From Gimesia benthica (lineage in GTDB: Bacteria; Planctomycetota; Planctomycetia; Planctomycetales; Planctomycetaceae), in the NCBI RefSeq assembly GCF_009720525.1, contig NZ_CP043930.1, forward strand, positions 744,001 through 808,000: a stretch of DNA of 64,000 nucleotides. Reading direction: 5' to 3'. Below, in pieces: positions 8,966 through 17,497 of the stretch (position 1 is the first letter of the stretch; the number at the start of each line of letters is the position of its first letter). Below the pieces are notes generated by a model. That model ran no database searches. It saw only the letters and a list, made by a program, of their open reading frames with translations, and was not told the origin of the DNA. Position numbers and translations under genes: made by a program.

Positions 8966-10311
8966 TCAGGCTTTGAACGTTTTTTGCTCAAAAATCTGAT
9001 CGCTCAGCCTGATCCCGGATGCTTCCATTCGCTTCAGACATGCAGGTCGGTAACCTGTGGAATAAAAATAACCGATAGCGTTCCCCTGATCATCCAGGCC
9101 CGTTTGTTCGAAACCAAAGATATCCTCGACCTGGTAATCTCCCCGCTCATTCAATGAGATAATCTCAGAAACACGGGTAATACAGCGTTGCCCCCTTTCA
9201 GGCGGGACCCATGCAGAACGATGCCGATACCATTTGCGATATACTGGCGGATAACAGGAAGTGGTAAGTCGAAACCACTCATGGCAACCATCATTTCCAG
9301 ACGAGCCAGGGCATCCCGAGTGTCATTGGCATGGATGGTCGTCATCGAGCCTTCGTGACCAGTATTCATGGCTTGCAGCATATCCAAGGCTTCCGCTCCA
9401 CGAACCTCACCGATGATGATCCGGTCCGGACGCATACGCAGACTGTTTTTGACAAGTTGTCGCTGAGAAATTTCACCGACACCTTCGGTGTTTTCCGTTT
9501 TGGTTTCCAGACGAACCACATGCTTGTGCTGCAGCAGTAATTCTGCTGAATCCTCAATCGTGACCAGGCGTTCTTCTCGCGGAATGAAGTTGGATAACGC
9601 ATTCAAGAGAGTGGTTTTACCACTACCAGTTCCCCCCGAAATCAGCATGCTGATCCTGGAATCCACGACAGCTGCCAGAAAATCTACAATCTCTGGAGTT
9701 AGAGACTTTTTCTCGATCAGGTCATCAATTTCCAGTGGAACAGTACCAAAGCGGCGAATGGACAGTGAAGGACCATTCAGTGCCAGCGGAGGAATGATTG
9801 CATTGATACGGGATCCATCAGGCAGACGTGCATCTACCATGGGATTCACTTCATCGATACGTCTGCCAACACGTGAGACAATTCTCTGGATGATCCGCAT
9901 CAGATGCTGATTGTCAGCAAAGATGACATCTGATTCTTCGAGTTGACCATTCCGTTCGATATGAATTTCGTAGGCGTGATTTACCAGAATATCGCTGATG
10001 GTCGTATCTGCCATCAGTTGATCAAGTGGTCCCAGTCCGAAGACTTCGCTCAACAGTTCGTCGAGCAACCGTTCCCGGTCGATACCTTCCAGAACAGATG
10101 CATGCTCTTCACAGATTTCAGTAGCAACGGCTCGCACTTCCCCGGAAAGTTCTTTTTCCGAGATTTGAGCCAGCATTGACAGATCGAGGGAATCTACCAG
10201 CTCCTGATGAATCAGAACTTTCTGTTTCTGAAAGTTCAATTCTGCCTCTCTGTTTTCTGGAAGGTAGCTTTCGGGTTCCAGAAAAAGTTTTTTTGTGCGA
10301 AGTGATTCCAT
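8966..10311 (-). CDS. tadA: Tad/Cpa pilus ATPase TadA/CpaF, apparently split by a -1 frameshift
   Basis: The secretion ATPase powering Flp pilus assembly. From ATG 10311 the first frame gives an N-terminal helical domain, then Walker A GGTGSGKT (residues 226-233), a Walker-B region ([12 protein letters not shown], about 294-305) and the His box [12 protein letters not shown] (318-329). After residue 373 (SRLKGG) this frame runs into 13 unrelated residues and stops at 9151. The -1 frame continues as [20 protein letters not shown]... to 8966, giving the normal CpaF C-terminus ([10 protein letters not shown] and after). The junction is a run of five G on the coding strand (9191-9195); six would restore one frame of about 448 residues. 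A sequence error, a recent indel or frameshifting are all possible. The core ATPase motifs are intact. Confidence 0.85.
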
Positions 10312-10480
10312 GTCGTAACCTACAGATATAGTTTCCCAGCACGATCAGTCTGGAGCAGAAACTCCTTCCTGAACGGACTTCAATAACAAACAGACTTCAA
10401 AACTGCGCCAATCACCCAGGAATTCTGAGAAATCAGACTATCATCAACTTATCGGTCGACGCTCTGATTCTTTTCTGGGT

Positions 10481-11479
10481 TTAAAGTCCACTGGCGGGAA
10501 CAGAAATCTCCGAAGTCTTATTCTCGTCCTGCTTCATCGTTGTTGTTGCTTTGCTTGAGGGAATCACTTCTGAAGCAACAGGAGTTTCGATTGCGTCGAT
10601 CCAGTTCTGGCTCTTGTAGGCACGGTTGCCTTTAAAGTGCACTGTATTCAATGAGCCACCCCGATAGATATCCATACTGGAAACTCGCTGATTTGGGATG
10701 AATCCCAGAATGTTTGACAATGTCAGTCGATCGCTCGAACGTCCAGCAGAAACCACTTCAGTGTTTTCATTGGGGTTCCGCAGAGCCAGGCTCAGTACGC
10801 CATGATCCTCAACGACCTTGAGGACTTTGCCCTGTTCGGGTGATACTTCGAGAGTAACTGGATAATCAGCAGAATCTTTATTTCCCATTCCTACTTTGTG
10901 TCCGGGAACAGAGGTCTGATCTACAGCCAGAACGCGTACTTTTTCGAGCAGGGTAATGGTAGTCTCGGGAATCCCATCTGTTTCATGTGAGCGGAACAGA
11001 ACATCAACAATTGCTCCAGGACGTGAGAAACCGGCCACATTCCCAATTTTGTGGATGGAAACTGTGACAGCGCGATTACCAGGCTCAAGAGTATCGGACA
11101 GTCCCGGGCCCATTCCTGTTGCATACAGATCAACTGTATGGAACGGCTCTCCGGCTTTGATTTCCGATTTCAGCACCCGGCCCTGAATAAATTCAGTCGC
11201 CATGATTCGTTGCAAGCCGTTCGGTTTGAATCGCTTATCCACCTGATCGGGCAGCATCTTCAAAATGGAGATATCATCCAGTGACAAAGTCTGCCCTGGT
11301 ACGAGGTCTCGTGAAGCGATGGGAATGAAGACCTGCCGTGGTTTCGCTGGTGGATCTTCTGCTAACACGACAGGGCCCGGTTGCTTATGCAGGAACTGTC
11401 TCACAGTATAAGCTGCGCCTAAGCCTAAAAGAATTGCGAAAATCGCTGCCGTCATTGTTCCTGGACTAATTTTTGCCAC
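10481..11479 (-). CDS. cpaB: Flp pilus assembly protein CpaB/RcpC
   Basis: A 332-residue protein with an N-terminal TM or signal anchor (about residues 9-27, MTAAIFAILLGLGAAYTV). A SAF/CpaB domain follows (about 48-115, with VPGQTLSLDDI and QGRVLKSEIKAGEP), and then an RcpC-type domain (about 125-245, with GNRAVTVSIHKIGNVAGF and PGAIVDVLF). CpaB is a periplasmic Tad component that works with the secretin. It lies between the pilin genes and tadA, as in typical tad loci. The secretin (CpaC/RcpA) that usually follows is absent here: tadA comes next after 169 bases. Confidence 0.9.
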   Translation of the reverse strand: MAKISPGTMTAAIFAILLGLGAAYTVRQFLHKQPGPVVLAEDPPAKPRQVFIPIASRDLVPGQTLSLDDISILKMLPDQVDKRFKPNGLQRIMATEFIQGRVLKSEIKAGEPFHTVDLYATGMGPGLSDTLEPGNRAVTVSIHKIGNVAGFSRPGAIVDVLFRSHETDGIPETTITLLEKVRVLAVDQTSVPGHKVGMGNKDSADYPVTLEVSPEQGKVLKVVEDHGVLSLALRNPNENTEVVSAGRSSDRLTLSNILGFIPNQRVSSMDIYRGGSLNTVHFKGNRAYKSQNWIDAIETPVASEVIPSSKATTTMKQDENKTSEISVPASGL

Positions 11480-11604
11480 GTTAACTTCCCTGAAATCTTC
11501 GATTAATAAAAAATTTCAATTCACCAATTGCCGAATGAATGCCCCGGCAGTGATGATACACGTTGTAATATTAAAGCTTAACCAGCGAATGATCAGCTTT
11601 TCAG

Positions 11605-11955
11605 CTATTCTCCAGATGCAGAAATCGTCAGATCAAGGGCGGCTGGTGCTGAACCATCGCCCACATCCATTGCTGCTGGAGCGACACTTCCCTCATCAGT
11701 CAAAGTACCGTTAGCAGCCATGCCACCGCTGTTGGTGTCGATATACTTACTCTCCACGCCATTGATCGTATAACTATATGACTGATCAAGACTGACAAGA
11801 GCTTCTGCCAGATCACCAAACCCCTGAACAATATGATCACGAAGCGTGACTAGACCTGGAATGAATCCAATAATCAGTATGGTGATAATCAACACTGTAG
11901 ATAAGGCGGAGACATTACCTCCTTCATCCGACCAAAATTGACTTAACAGTTTCAT
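11605..11955 (-). CDS. Pilin-like protein 1 of the Tad locus (divergent)
   Basis: A 116-residue protein with a short basic/acidic leader (MKLLSQFWSDEGG), then one hydrophobic helix (about 14-38, VLIITILIIGFIPGLVTLRD), then a Ser/Gly/Ala-rich tail. It aligns end to end with the two upstream pilin genes through 'FWSDEGG', 'TLRD' and 'QSYSY'. The Glu that the other two have in the helix start (STEL, SSEL) is replaced by Ser (ALST). The Cys pair of their tails is also missing. That suggests a minor or specialised subunit rather than the main pilin. Processing after Gly13 is likely by analogy with Flp prepilins but not proven. Confidence 0.75.
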   Translation of the reverse strand: MKLLSQFWSDEGGNVSALSTVLIITILIIGFIPGLVTLRDHIVQGFGDLAEALVSLDQSYSYTINGVESKYIDTNSGGMAANGTLTDEGSVAPAAMDVGDGSAPAALDLTISASGE

Positions 11956-12062
11956 TCCTGCTGCTATCCTGACTTTGAGAGAATGCTGACGCGTGTTTTA
12001 CTGTCACTGAACCAATAAGTGCATCTTATATGCCAATCCAGTACTAACTTCTCAAATACTGC

Positions 12063-12109
12063 TTTTCAGGGTGTTCCCGAGTGGGCGTCCTCGGGAACCA
12101 GCCTGAAAA
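12063..12109 (-). promoter_or_regulatory. Long intercistronic hairpin between pilin genes
   Basis: TTTTCAGG and GTTCCCGAG pair with CTCGGGAAC and CCTGAAAA (12063-12109), a long stem with a small internal bulge and an 8-base loop. It lies just after the stop of pilin 2. No U run follows on the minus strand, so it is more likely an RNA-stabilising or partial-attenuation element than a full terminator. Confidence 0.55.
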
Positions 12110-12126
12110 CTCAAACTGTATCAGTA

Positions 12127-12453
12127 CTACTCACCAACGGGAGCAGCGATTGTGACGTTAATACAAGCAGGTTCAGATCCTGCGGTATCGACGTTGGTGT
12201 CACAGAAGTCAGTCTGGTCAACGAACTGAGATCCAGATACGCTGGAAGTGTGTCCTGTTACACCAGAAAAACTGTAACTTTGATTAATGTTTGAGATAGC
12301 TAAAGCAAGGTCACCCAGTTCCTGTACGACCTGATCACGAACGGTGGCCAATCCAACAACAACCCCTAATACCAGGATCGTTCCGATCAACACGAGTTCA
12401 GATGAGACAACAAAACCTGCCTCATCATTCCAGAACTTATTAAGCATGTTCAT
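12127..12453 (-). CDS. Pilin-like protein 2 of the Tad locus
   Basis: A 108-residue type IVb/Flp-like pilin. A 13-residue leader (MNMLNKFWNDEAG) is followed by a hydrophobic helix (about 14-36) with the conserved early Glu (VSSELVLIGTILVLG). After the helix come TVRDQVVQELGDLALAISNIN, QSYSFSGVTGHTSS and a tail with two Cys (DFCD, PACI) that could form a disulfide loop. It is clearly paralogous to the gene upstream (12601-12933). Usual Flp pilins are 50-80 residues, so this is a long form with an extra C-terminal domain. Confidence 0.8.
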   Translation of the reverse strand: MNMLNKFWNDEAGFVVSSELVLIGTILVLGVVVGLATVRDQVVQELGDLALAISNINQSYSFSGVTGHTSSVSGSQFVDQTDFCDTNVDTAGSEPACINVTIAAPVGE

Positions 12454-12573
12454 TCTAACTCCTTAAGTATCATTTAAACTGACATAGTCAGTTCTTTTGA
12501 ACATAGTGATAAAAAATTGAAACAGAATTATCATGAGTCCTCCCTAAATAAACAACGGGAGAACCCTTGGCTG

Positions 12574-12592
12574 CTGAGCCACATGGGCTCAG
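12574..12592 (-). promoter_or_regulatory. Short hairpin after pilin 3
   Basis: CTGAGCC (12574-12580) pairs with GGCTCAG (12586-12592), a 7-bp stem, 9 bases beyond the stop of pilin 3. There is no U run. Together with the hairpin at 12063-12109, it places a structured element after each of the first two pilin cistrons. Confidence 0.4.
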
Positions 12593-12600
12593 ATTAACAA

Positions 12601-12933
12601 CTAAGGTGTTTCACCGGTTGTAGCTGCAATCACTGTGATGCAGTGAGTAAAGGTACCTGCGCCACCGTTGTCATCCTGGTCACAGAAATCCGTGTTGTCA
12701 TCAAACAGCGACCCTGAGGTGCTGGATGAGTGGCCTGTGATACCAGAGTAAGAATAGCTCTGATTGCTGTTAGACATTGCATTGGCAACGTCTGCGAGTT
12801 CTGCGATTACCTGATCGCGCAGTGTGGTCAAACCGACAATCATGCCGAGAACCAACACGGTAGCGATCAGCACAAGTTCTGTTGAAACGACGAAACCAGC
12901 TTCATCATTCCAAAACTGCTGAAACATCTTCAT
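12601..12933 (-). CDS. Pilin-like protein 3 of the Tad locus (promoter-proximal)
   Basis: A 110-residue pilin, the first gene after the sigma-54 promoter and so probably the most expressed. Leader MKMFQQFWNDEAG, then a helix with the conserved Glu (VSTELVLIATVLVLG, about 17-31), then TLRDQVIAELADVANAMSNSN, QSYSYSGITGHSSS and a tail with two Cys (DFCD, THCI). It is close to pilin 2 over its whole length, indicating tandem duplication. It is a surface or envelope appendage subunit by analogy with Flp. The prepilin peptidase gene is not in the window. Confidence 0.82.
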   Translation of the reverse strand: MKMFQQFWNDEAGFVVSTELVLIATVLVLGMIVGLTTLRDQVIAELADVANAMSNSNQSYSYSGITGHSSSTSGSLFDDNTDFCDQDDNGGAGTFTHCITVIAATTGETP

Positions 12934-13056
12934 TCGTACTCCTCACATTAATCTGATGGTTAATGCATACTGAATGCGTCACAAGATCATGTGACTGTTA
13001 ACAATCCAGTAAATTAACTCGTCTGCATACGCCCGGCGCAGACGTTGCATAAATAC

Positions 13057-13072
13057 AGCAGACCATGTGCCA
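13057..13072 (-). promoter_or_regulatory. Sigma-54 (-24/-12) promoter of the pilin/Tad operon
   Basis: On the minus strand the sequence reads TGGCACATGGTCTGCT. It matches the RpoN consensus TGGCAC-N5-TTGCW at all six -24 bases and at the TGC of the -12 box, with exact GG-to-GC spacing. The predicted start is near 13046, giving a leader of about 113 nt before pilin 3. A sigma-54 activator is encoded at 5407-6825. Confidence 0.8.
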
Positions 13073-13254
13073 CTTTTACCACACATGCATATTTTTCTTA
13101 TTTTCACACCAGGTCGTAATCCGTGCATTTTTCCAACGACCGGTTTTTGAATCACTCCTGCTCAATCCGCCAGTTTCATCACAATTCTCTTTTCTGTTAG
13201 TTTTCCTGACATTTACAGGCAAACGTCACTTGGCAGGTGATACAGCAACCGAAA

Positions 13255-13317
13255 GTGTTTACGCTGGTTAACACTTTAAACAGCGGTGTAACCAGAGGTG
13301 CACAGCAGGTGTTAACC
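13255..13317. promoter_or_regulatory. Cluster of GTTAAC-type half-sites, candidate upstream activating sequence
   Basis: GTGTTTAC (13255-13262) and GTTAACAC (13267-13274) form a dyad with a 4-base spacer. GGTGTAACC (13285-13293) and GGTGTTAACC (13308-13317) follow. The group lies about 210-270 bases upstream of the predicted sigma-54 start. That is compatible with, though a little beyond, the usual distance for enhancer-binding-protein sites. Confidence 0.5.
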
Positions 13318-13412
13318 CTGTTTCTAGCGAAGATTGAGCTAGAGCCTGTGGGAAAGAACAGCACAGAATGCAATACAGAGATTTGGATGGCCTACCAAAG
13401 AGACAAGATTCG

Positions 13413-14609
13413 TCAATCTTTGGTTAGCGGAGGCAGTGCGACCTGGGCCGGGAATTTACCTCTCCACAAAGCCAGCGCTCTACCAGCATGGGACAGGAAG
13501 GTGAAGCTGTTCTTAATCTCGGTTTCCGGCATCTTTTCAATGGTTTCTACCAGCCATTTTCCTGCCTTCTCCAACGTTTCAGCAGGAGGGAGGACCTCGG
13601 CAGGAGCCAAAGCCCACCATTCCATTGCATGACCAGTCGCCAGCACCCGCCGTGCACGGGGTGTGAATTTCTGCTCCGTCGAGAGATCCAGCTTGGTTCC
13701 ATCCCAGTTTTTATCCCAGAAACCCTCTGGAGACTGCGATTTCACCAATCGATCCGTGATGCTCTTTAGATAATCTATGACCTTCTTTCGTCCTGCGTCT
13801 GACAGTATCGGAGTCTGTTCATCCACGCGTAAAATCATAACCAGGGCATGCAGTCTATGATTTCCATAGCAGACTCCCTGAGTTGGCTTTTGCCGCATAA
13901 TTCGGTCGCTGATTACATCGAAGTTGATCCGCTGACCTTCGCTGGTCACCCAACTTTGAGGGTGATCCAGAAATAGAGCAAATACCAGCGCTGACCACTC
14001 ATATTCCACCTGATTCAGACTGAACGATTTCAGAGATTCCTGAATCATTTCTGCCAGCGTTGTCTCTCCTTGGGCGAGGACAATTGGATAATCGACGGGG
14101 GTCCCCACTTCCGCCAATGTGGCCAATGTATGGTCTTCGTGGCTTGACGTTTCCAGCCCTTCCTGGACGCGCGCCCGCAAACCATTCTGGTTTCGAACCA
14201 GTAGAGGCCTGGTTTTGTCTCCCCAGACTTGGCCAAAGCGGCGATGATCCAGCAGGATATCGCGCATCTCAATTCCTGACAGGGATTTGGGATCATCAAA
14301 CACCGCTTCCAGTCCCCAGAAGCGCAGTGCATGATCCACATAGTTAATGCGGGGTTGTTTACCACGAAACTGTGGTCGCAGACGGGAAAGGACCTTACCG
14401 AGGTCAGCATCCGAGACGATTTCGGGGCGATCGTACTGCGGCTTCACCGTTAAAGGATTGAGCCTCAGGGCCGGTAGCTCCTTGGCTCGCTCCCAGTCCT
14501 GATAGCGTACGGCTGCCCAGCCAATCACGGCTCCCACGATCAGGATATGCAGACATAAAAATGCTGCGACTTTCAGTTTTTTATTTATAGATGCTCGCTG
14601 TGAACTCAT
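13413..14609 (-). CDS. Membrane-anchored hypothetical protein
   Basis: A 398-residue protein of unknown function. Residues about 12-34 (VAAFLCLHILIVGAVIGWAAV) form one TM anchor, and the rest is likely outside the cytoplasm. The helical C-terminal half has repeated elements (GVCYGNHRLHALVMILRV, EGFWDKNWDG, ATGHAMEWWALAP, SFTFLSHAGRALALW) that recall alpha/alpha-toroid folds such as terpenoid cyclase or prenyltransferase-like proteins, but the catalytic motifs of those enzymes are not evident. Its start codon overlaps the stop of the upstream multi-pass membrane protein (4-base ATGA overlap), so the two are translationally coupled and probably act together. Confidence 0.65.
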   Translation of the reverse strand: MSSQRASINKKLKVAAFLCLHILIVGAVIGWAAVRYQDWERAKELPALRLNPLTVKPQYDRPEIVSDADLGKVLSRLRPQFRGKQPRINYVDHALRFWGLEAVFDDPKSLSGIEMRDILLDHRRFGQVWGDKTRPLLVRNQNGLRARVQEGLETSSHEDHTLATLAEVGTPVDYPIVLAQGETTLAEMIQESLKSFSLNQVEYEWSALVFALFLDHPQSWVTSEGQRINFDVISDRIMRQKPTQGVCYGNHRLHALVMILRVDEQTPILSDAGRKKVIDYLKSITDRLVKSQSPEGFWDKNWDGTKLDLSTEQKFTPRARRVLATGHAMEWWALAPAEVLPPAETLEKAGKWLVETIEKMPETEIKNSFTFLSHAGRALALWRGKFPAQVALPPLTKD

Positions 14610-16378
14610 GGCTGATCCCCTTCTGTCGCAGCAGATTTCTGCTCAGATTCTTTCTCTTTATCTGTAGCTTCTGATGCTTTTGCGGCCTCAATCAGAGCCG
14701 GTTCACGCGACATGACTAATGTCAGATCGTCCTCATAGACAGGTCGAAAACCTTCAAGACGCCGAACCTGTTTTTCTAAAGCGACCTGCTTTTCTTTGTG
14801 CACGATGAAGGTCGATACGTTGTATCTCTCTGCAACTGATTGCCAACCTCGATTCGCACGCGCTATTCCCAGATAATCTCGCCAGACGCGTGTCGGAGCC
14901 AGATGCACAGCGTTGGTCGTCATAAAGACCTTAAGATCTTTGGGGCCATCCCAAACCAGCCAGTCCCCCCACCACTGGGGATTCCAGACCTGTTCCTGAG
15001 GTGGATGAGCCCTGAGAAACTCGGTCAGTTTGCGCGGCGTACCTTCACTGTAAACCTTGTTGATATCACGTGGTTTTCCACCAAACAGGGGGGTCGCTAT
15101 ATTTGAAAAAGCGAAGCCAAACCAGAGTATCAAGACACATACGGAAGTCATAACCAATGATCTGCGTGCCCAGAAAGAACCTGTTTTTTTCTCTCCGGAA
15201 CCTGCTTTAAGGTACACAGGCGTCGTCCGGGGAATCACGGTTGCCAGATGATTCACCATGGCATAGACAAAAATAACCGAAAACCAGCCAATCATCCGCA
15301 CGCCCATAATCACAGACAGTGAGAGCAGACCAATCCTCAGCACATCTGCCGTCCTGACCCGTTCCCGACTATGGCGGTAGAGCCCCAGCATGAGGACCCA
15401 GGCCATACAGAACCAGATTCCCTCTGCATCCCGAAACTCCAGTGGCTCCCATTCCAGCACATCCTTGAGGTTAGGATTCCGTGGAAAGAGCAGGGAATTG
15501 AGGAACAGATCCATATGGTAAGGATTAAGTAATGCGGTGCAGACTGAAAGCTCAGTCACAATCAGCCAGCGACGAACCCACGGATCCGTACAGACCTGAA
15601 TCAGACTCTTCGTCCTCCAGAGTACTTCCAGTGCCCGTCCCAGGAACTGTAACGCCAGGATGGCCAGACCTACGACAAAAGAACCATGCAGATTTGCCCA
15701 AGCCAGGAAAATCAGAGGAATCCCCAGATAGAGACTGCAAAGCAGGGGAGTGGGAGTTTTTCTTGCAGAAACGTTCTCGTCACTGTCAGCGGAAGGGAGC
15801 CAGCGGTCGTATTTTTCAGACCAGGCCATGACCACCAGCAGTAACGCCACGCAGAAGGTTCCGAAAATTTCCGGTCGGATGATGGCAATTCGACTGGAGG
15901 AAATCAGGATCAGCAGGAATGATCCAAGCGTGCTCACCCCGACGCGTCCCGTTTTGATATAGAAAGCACACCAGAACAACACGTGTGTCGCAAACACTGT
16001 CAAAGCAAAGACATGCGAAAGCCCCCGCACACCCCAGAATTCATAGACTTTGGCAAACAGGACCTGAGATAACCATGCCGCGTCAATACTTTTTACCCCC
16101 TCTGCCAGCGACAGGAAGGGATCATATTGAGGCAGACCTTGATGGCTCAGGATCCAGTCACCGTACGAAACATGTCCCCAGATATCTGAGTAAAAGATAT
16201 GTACGTTTCCGAAATAGAAGAACAGCCAGGCAAACCAGAGGCACGTAATCAGATGCGACCAGCCCATGGAAAAGGTTTCTCGATAGAACTGACCTTTATC
16301 GAGTGCCGTTTCAGGCTCCAGAGTGCCGGGGTGAGAGTCGATCGACATATTTGCGTCCACAGATTTAAACAAACTCAA
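14606..16378 (-). CDS. Multi-pass membrane protein, GT-C glycosyltransferase-like
   Basis: A 590-residue integral membrane protein with about ten predicted TM helices. After the first TM comes a loop with DIWGHVSYGDWILSHQGLP and DAAWLSQVLFA. This resembles the acidic 'D-WWH...G-WI' first loop seen in many bacterial GT-C-type lipid-linked-sugar glycosyltransferase-like proteins. The last 130 residues are soluble, with VWNPQWWGDWLVWDGP, and end in a Lys/Glu/Ser tail. Function is inferred from topology only, and no sugar-donor or acceptor gene is adjacent. It is coupled to the following gene by a 4-base overlap. Confidence 0.65.
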   Translation of the reverse strand: MSLFKSVDANMSIDSHPGTLEPETALDKGQFYRETFSMGWSHLITCLWFAWLFFYFGNVHIFYSDIWGHVSYGDWILSHQGLPQYDPFLSLAEGVKSIDAAWLSQVLFAKVYEFWGVRGLSHVFALTVFATHVLFWCAFYIKTGRVGVSTLGSFLLILISSSRIAIIRPEIFGTFCVALLLVVMAWSEKYDRWLPSADSDENVSARKTPTPLLCSLYLGIPLIFLAWANLHGSFVVGLAILALQFLGRALEVLWRTKSLIQVCTDPWVRRWLIVTELSVCTALLNPYHMDLFLNSLLFPRNPNLKDVLEWEPLEFRDAEGIWFCMAWVLMLGLYRHSRERVRTADVLRIGLLSLSVIMGVRMIGWFSVIFVYAMVNHLATVIPRTTPVYLKAGSGEKKTGSFWARRSLVMTSVCVLILWFGFAFSNIATPLFGGKPRDINKVYSEGTPRKLTEFLRAHPPQEQVWNPQWWGDWLVWDGPKDLKVFMTTNAVHLAPTRVWRDYLGIARANRGWQSVAERYNVSTFIVHKEKQVALEKQVRRLEGFRPVYEDDLTLVMSREPALIEAAKASEATDKEKESEQKSAATEGDQP

Positions 16379-16591
16379 CTTCTGAATTGATCGTTCAATG
16401 ACCGGAACCTGGGAGTATAGTTCCGCAGAAACTGAATATGTTACGCAAACAATGTTCCAAAGCAGAGAAGAGAACTGGATCGCGCGTAGTCAAGCTGTCT
16501 GTTCACGTTAAATTGATGAACAATCTGTAAAGCAGCTGTATGAGATCAGAAACGCAAGAAGCCCCTGATTCCCGGGTACATTTTAGACTTG

Positions 16592-17197
16592 TTAGACTTG
16601 GATATCCCGGGCCGCGAGATGCTGAATCAGAGTCGGTGTATCTGTAAATACTTCCGCCTGTATCCCCAACCCACGAGCGACATTGACATAATCTGCGATG
16701 TCATCCGTGTAAAAGGCTTCTTCCGGAGCACACTGGATCTTTGAGAGTGCTAAATCAAAAATCGGCCGTTCCGGCTTGATGGCGCCCGCCTTGTAAGATG
16801 TCGCGAAATCATCAAAGCGTTGCAGGACCTCATATTCGTTCCAGATGAATTCGAAATGAGAAATACAGGTATTCGACAGAAGTACCAGCCGATGCCCGCG
16901 GTCTTTCAAAGTATCCAGAACGGGAACGAGGGACGCATTCAGCTCAAAAATATCAGATGCAGCCCGGACCAGATCCGGATAGGAGACAGATTGGCCTGTG
17001 GCCTCTTCAAACCACTGATGAAATTCCTCTGCCGATAACTGCCCCCGTTCAAACTCCCACTGTTTTCCCGAATCGATCAGCAGAGCCTGAATCTCCTCGC
17101 GGGTACGCCCACAAAGCGCCCCCATCTGTTCACACATTCGATCATGTGAAAAGAAAGCGAGAACATTTCCCATATCAAACAGAAAGGTACGAATCAC
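16592..17197 (-). CDS. HAD-superfamily hydrolase (YihX-like)
   Basis: A 201-residue HAD subfamily IA phosphatase. Motif I is FLFDMGNVL (residues 5-13), which keeps the nucleophile Asp but has Gly-Asn in place of the second acid, as in YihX-type enzymes. Motif II is LVLLSNTC (about 108-115), motif III Lys is in AGAIKPERPIF (about 137-147), and motif IV is FYTDDIADYVNVA (about 162-174). Family members dephosphorylate small sugar phosphates or nucleotides. The substrate is unknown here. It is monocistronic. Confidence 0.88.
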   Translation of the reverse strand: MIRTFLFDMGNVLAFFSHDRMCEQMGALCGRTREEIQALLIDSGKQWEFERGQLSAEEFHQWFEEATGQSVSYPDLVRAASDIFELNASLVPVLDTLKDRGHRLVLLSNTCISHFEFIWNEYEVLQRFDDFATSYKAGAIKPERPIFDLALSKIQCAPEEAFYTDDIADYVNVARGLGIQAEVFTDTPTLIQHLAARDIQV

Positions 17198-17497
17198 GTT
17201 TTGACTCCGGATTTCTGGTCAGAATGCAGTTAAACGCCCCAGTTGTATGATCTCAGCCCCAGATGCACAAGACGCAAATCGGCTCCTTTTTCACGTCTGT
17301 GCTGGTCGATCTGCTTTCCAAGCACTGAAGCGGGCACCTCTTATTGACGACATCGCATAATTTGCTTAAATTGCCTGAAGATAAGAACTTGATGAGAACG
17401 TAACACGACCTGGTTCCTGTCTGTACACAAACTCTGGTTCGGACGCTGTTTCTGTGCCGGCATTCGAACTGGCTTTGCAATACGTGGAGAAAATCAG
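17198..17497. other. Divergent spacer between HAD hydrolase and ACT protein genes
   Basis: 300 bases that should contain both promoters. I see no clear -35/-10 pair, riboswitch or small gene. Confidence 0.4.

Larger units (their letters stand above)
12934..13412. other. Regulatory intergenic region upstream of the pilin cluster
   Basis: About 480 bases with no credible gene. It contains the -24/-12 element (13057-13072) and a cluster of GTTAAC-type sites (13255-13317), both described separately. Confidence 0.6.

Noticed and set aside
8966..9154. A separate 62-residue gene
   Set aside because: Its peptide ([10 protein letters not shown] and after) is the normal C-terminus of CpaF/TadA, so it is treated as the second part of the frame-broken tadA.
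12574..12592. Rho-independent terminator after pilin 3
   Set aside because: A hairpin is present but no U run follows on the transcript strand, so it is listed only as a structured element.
13237..13632. Plus-strand 131-codon frame
   Set aside because: It overlaps the coupled membrane-protein gene on the other strand and covers the candidate enhancer region; no coding character.
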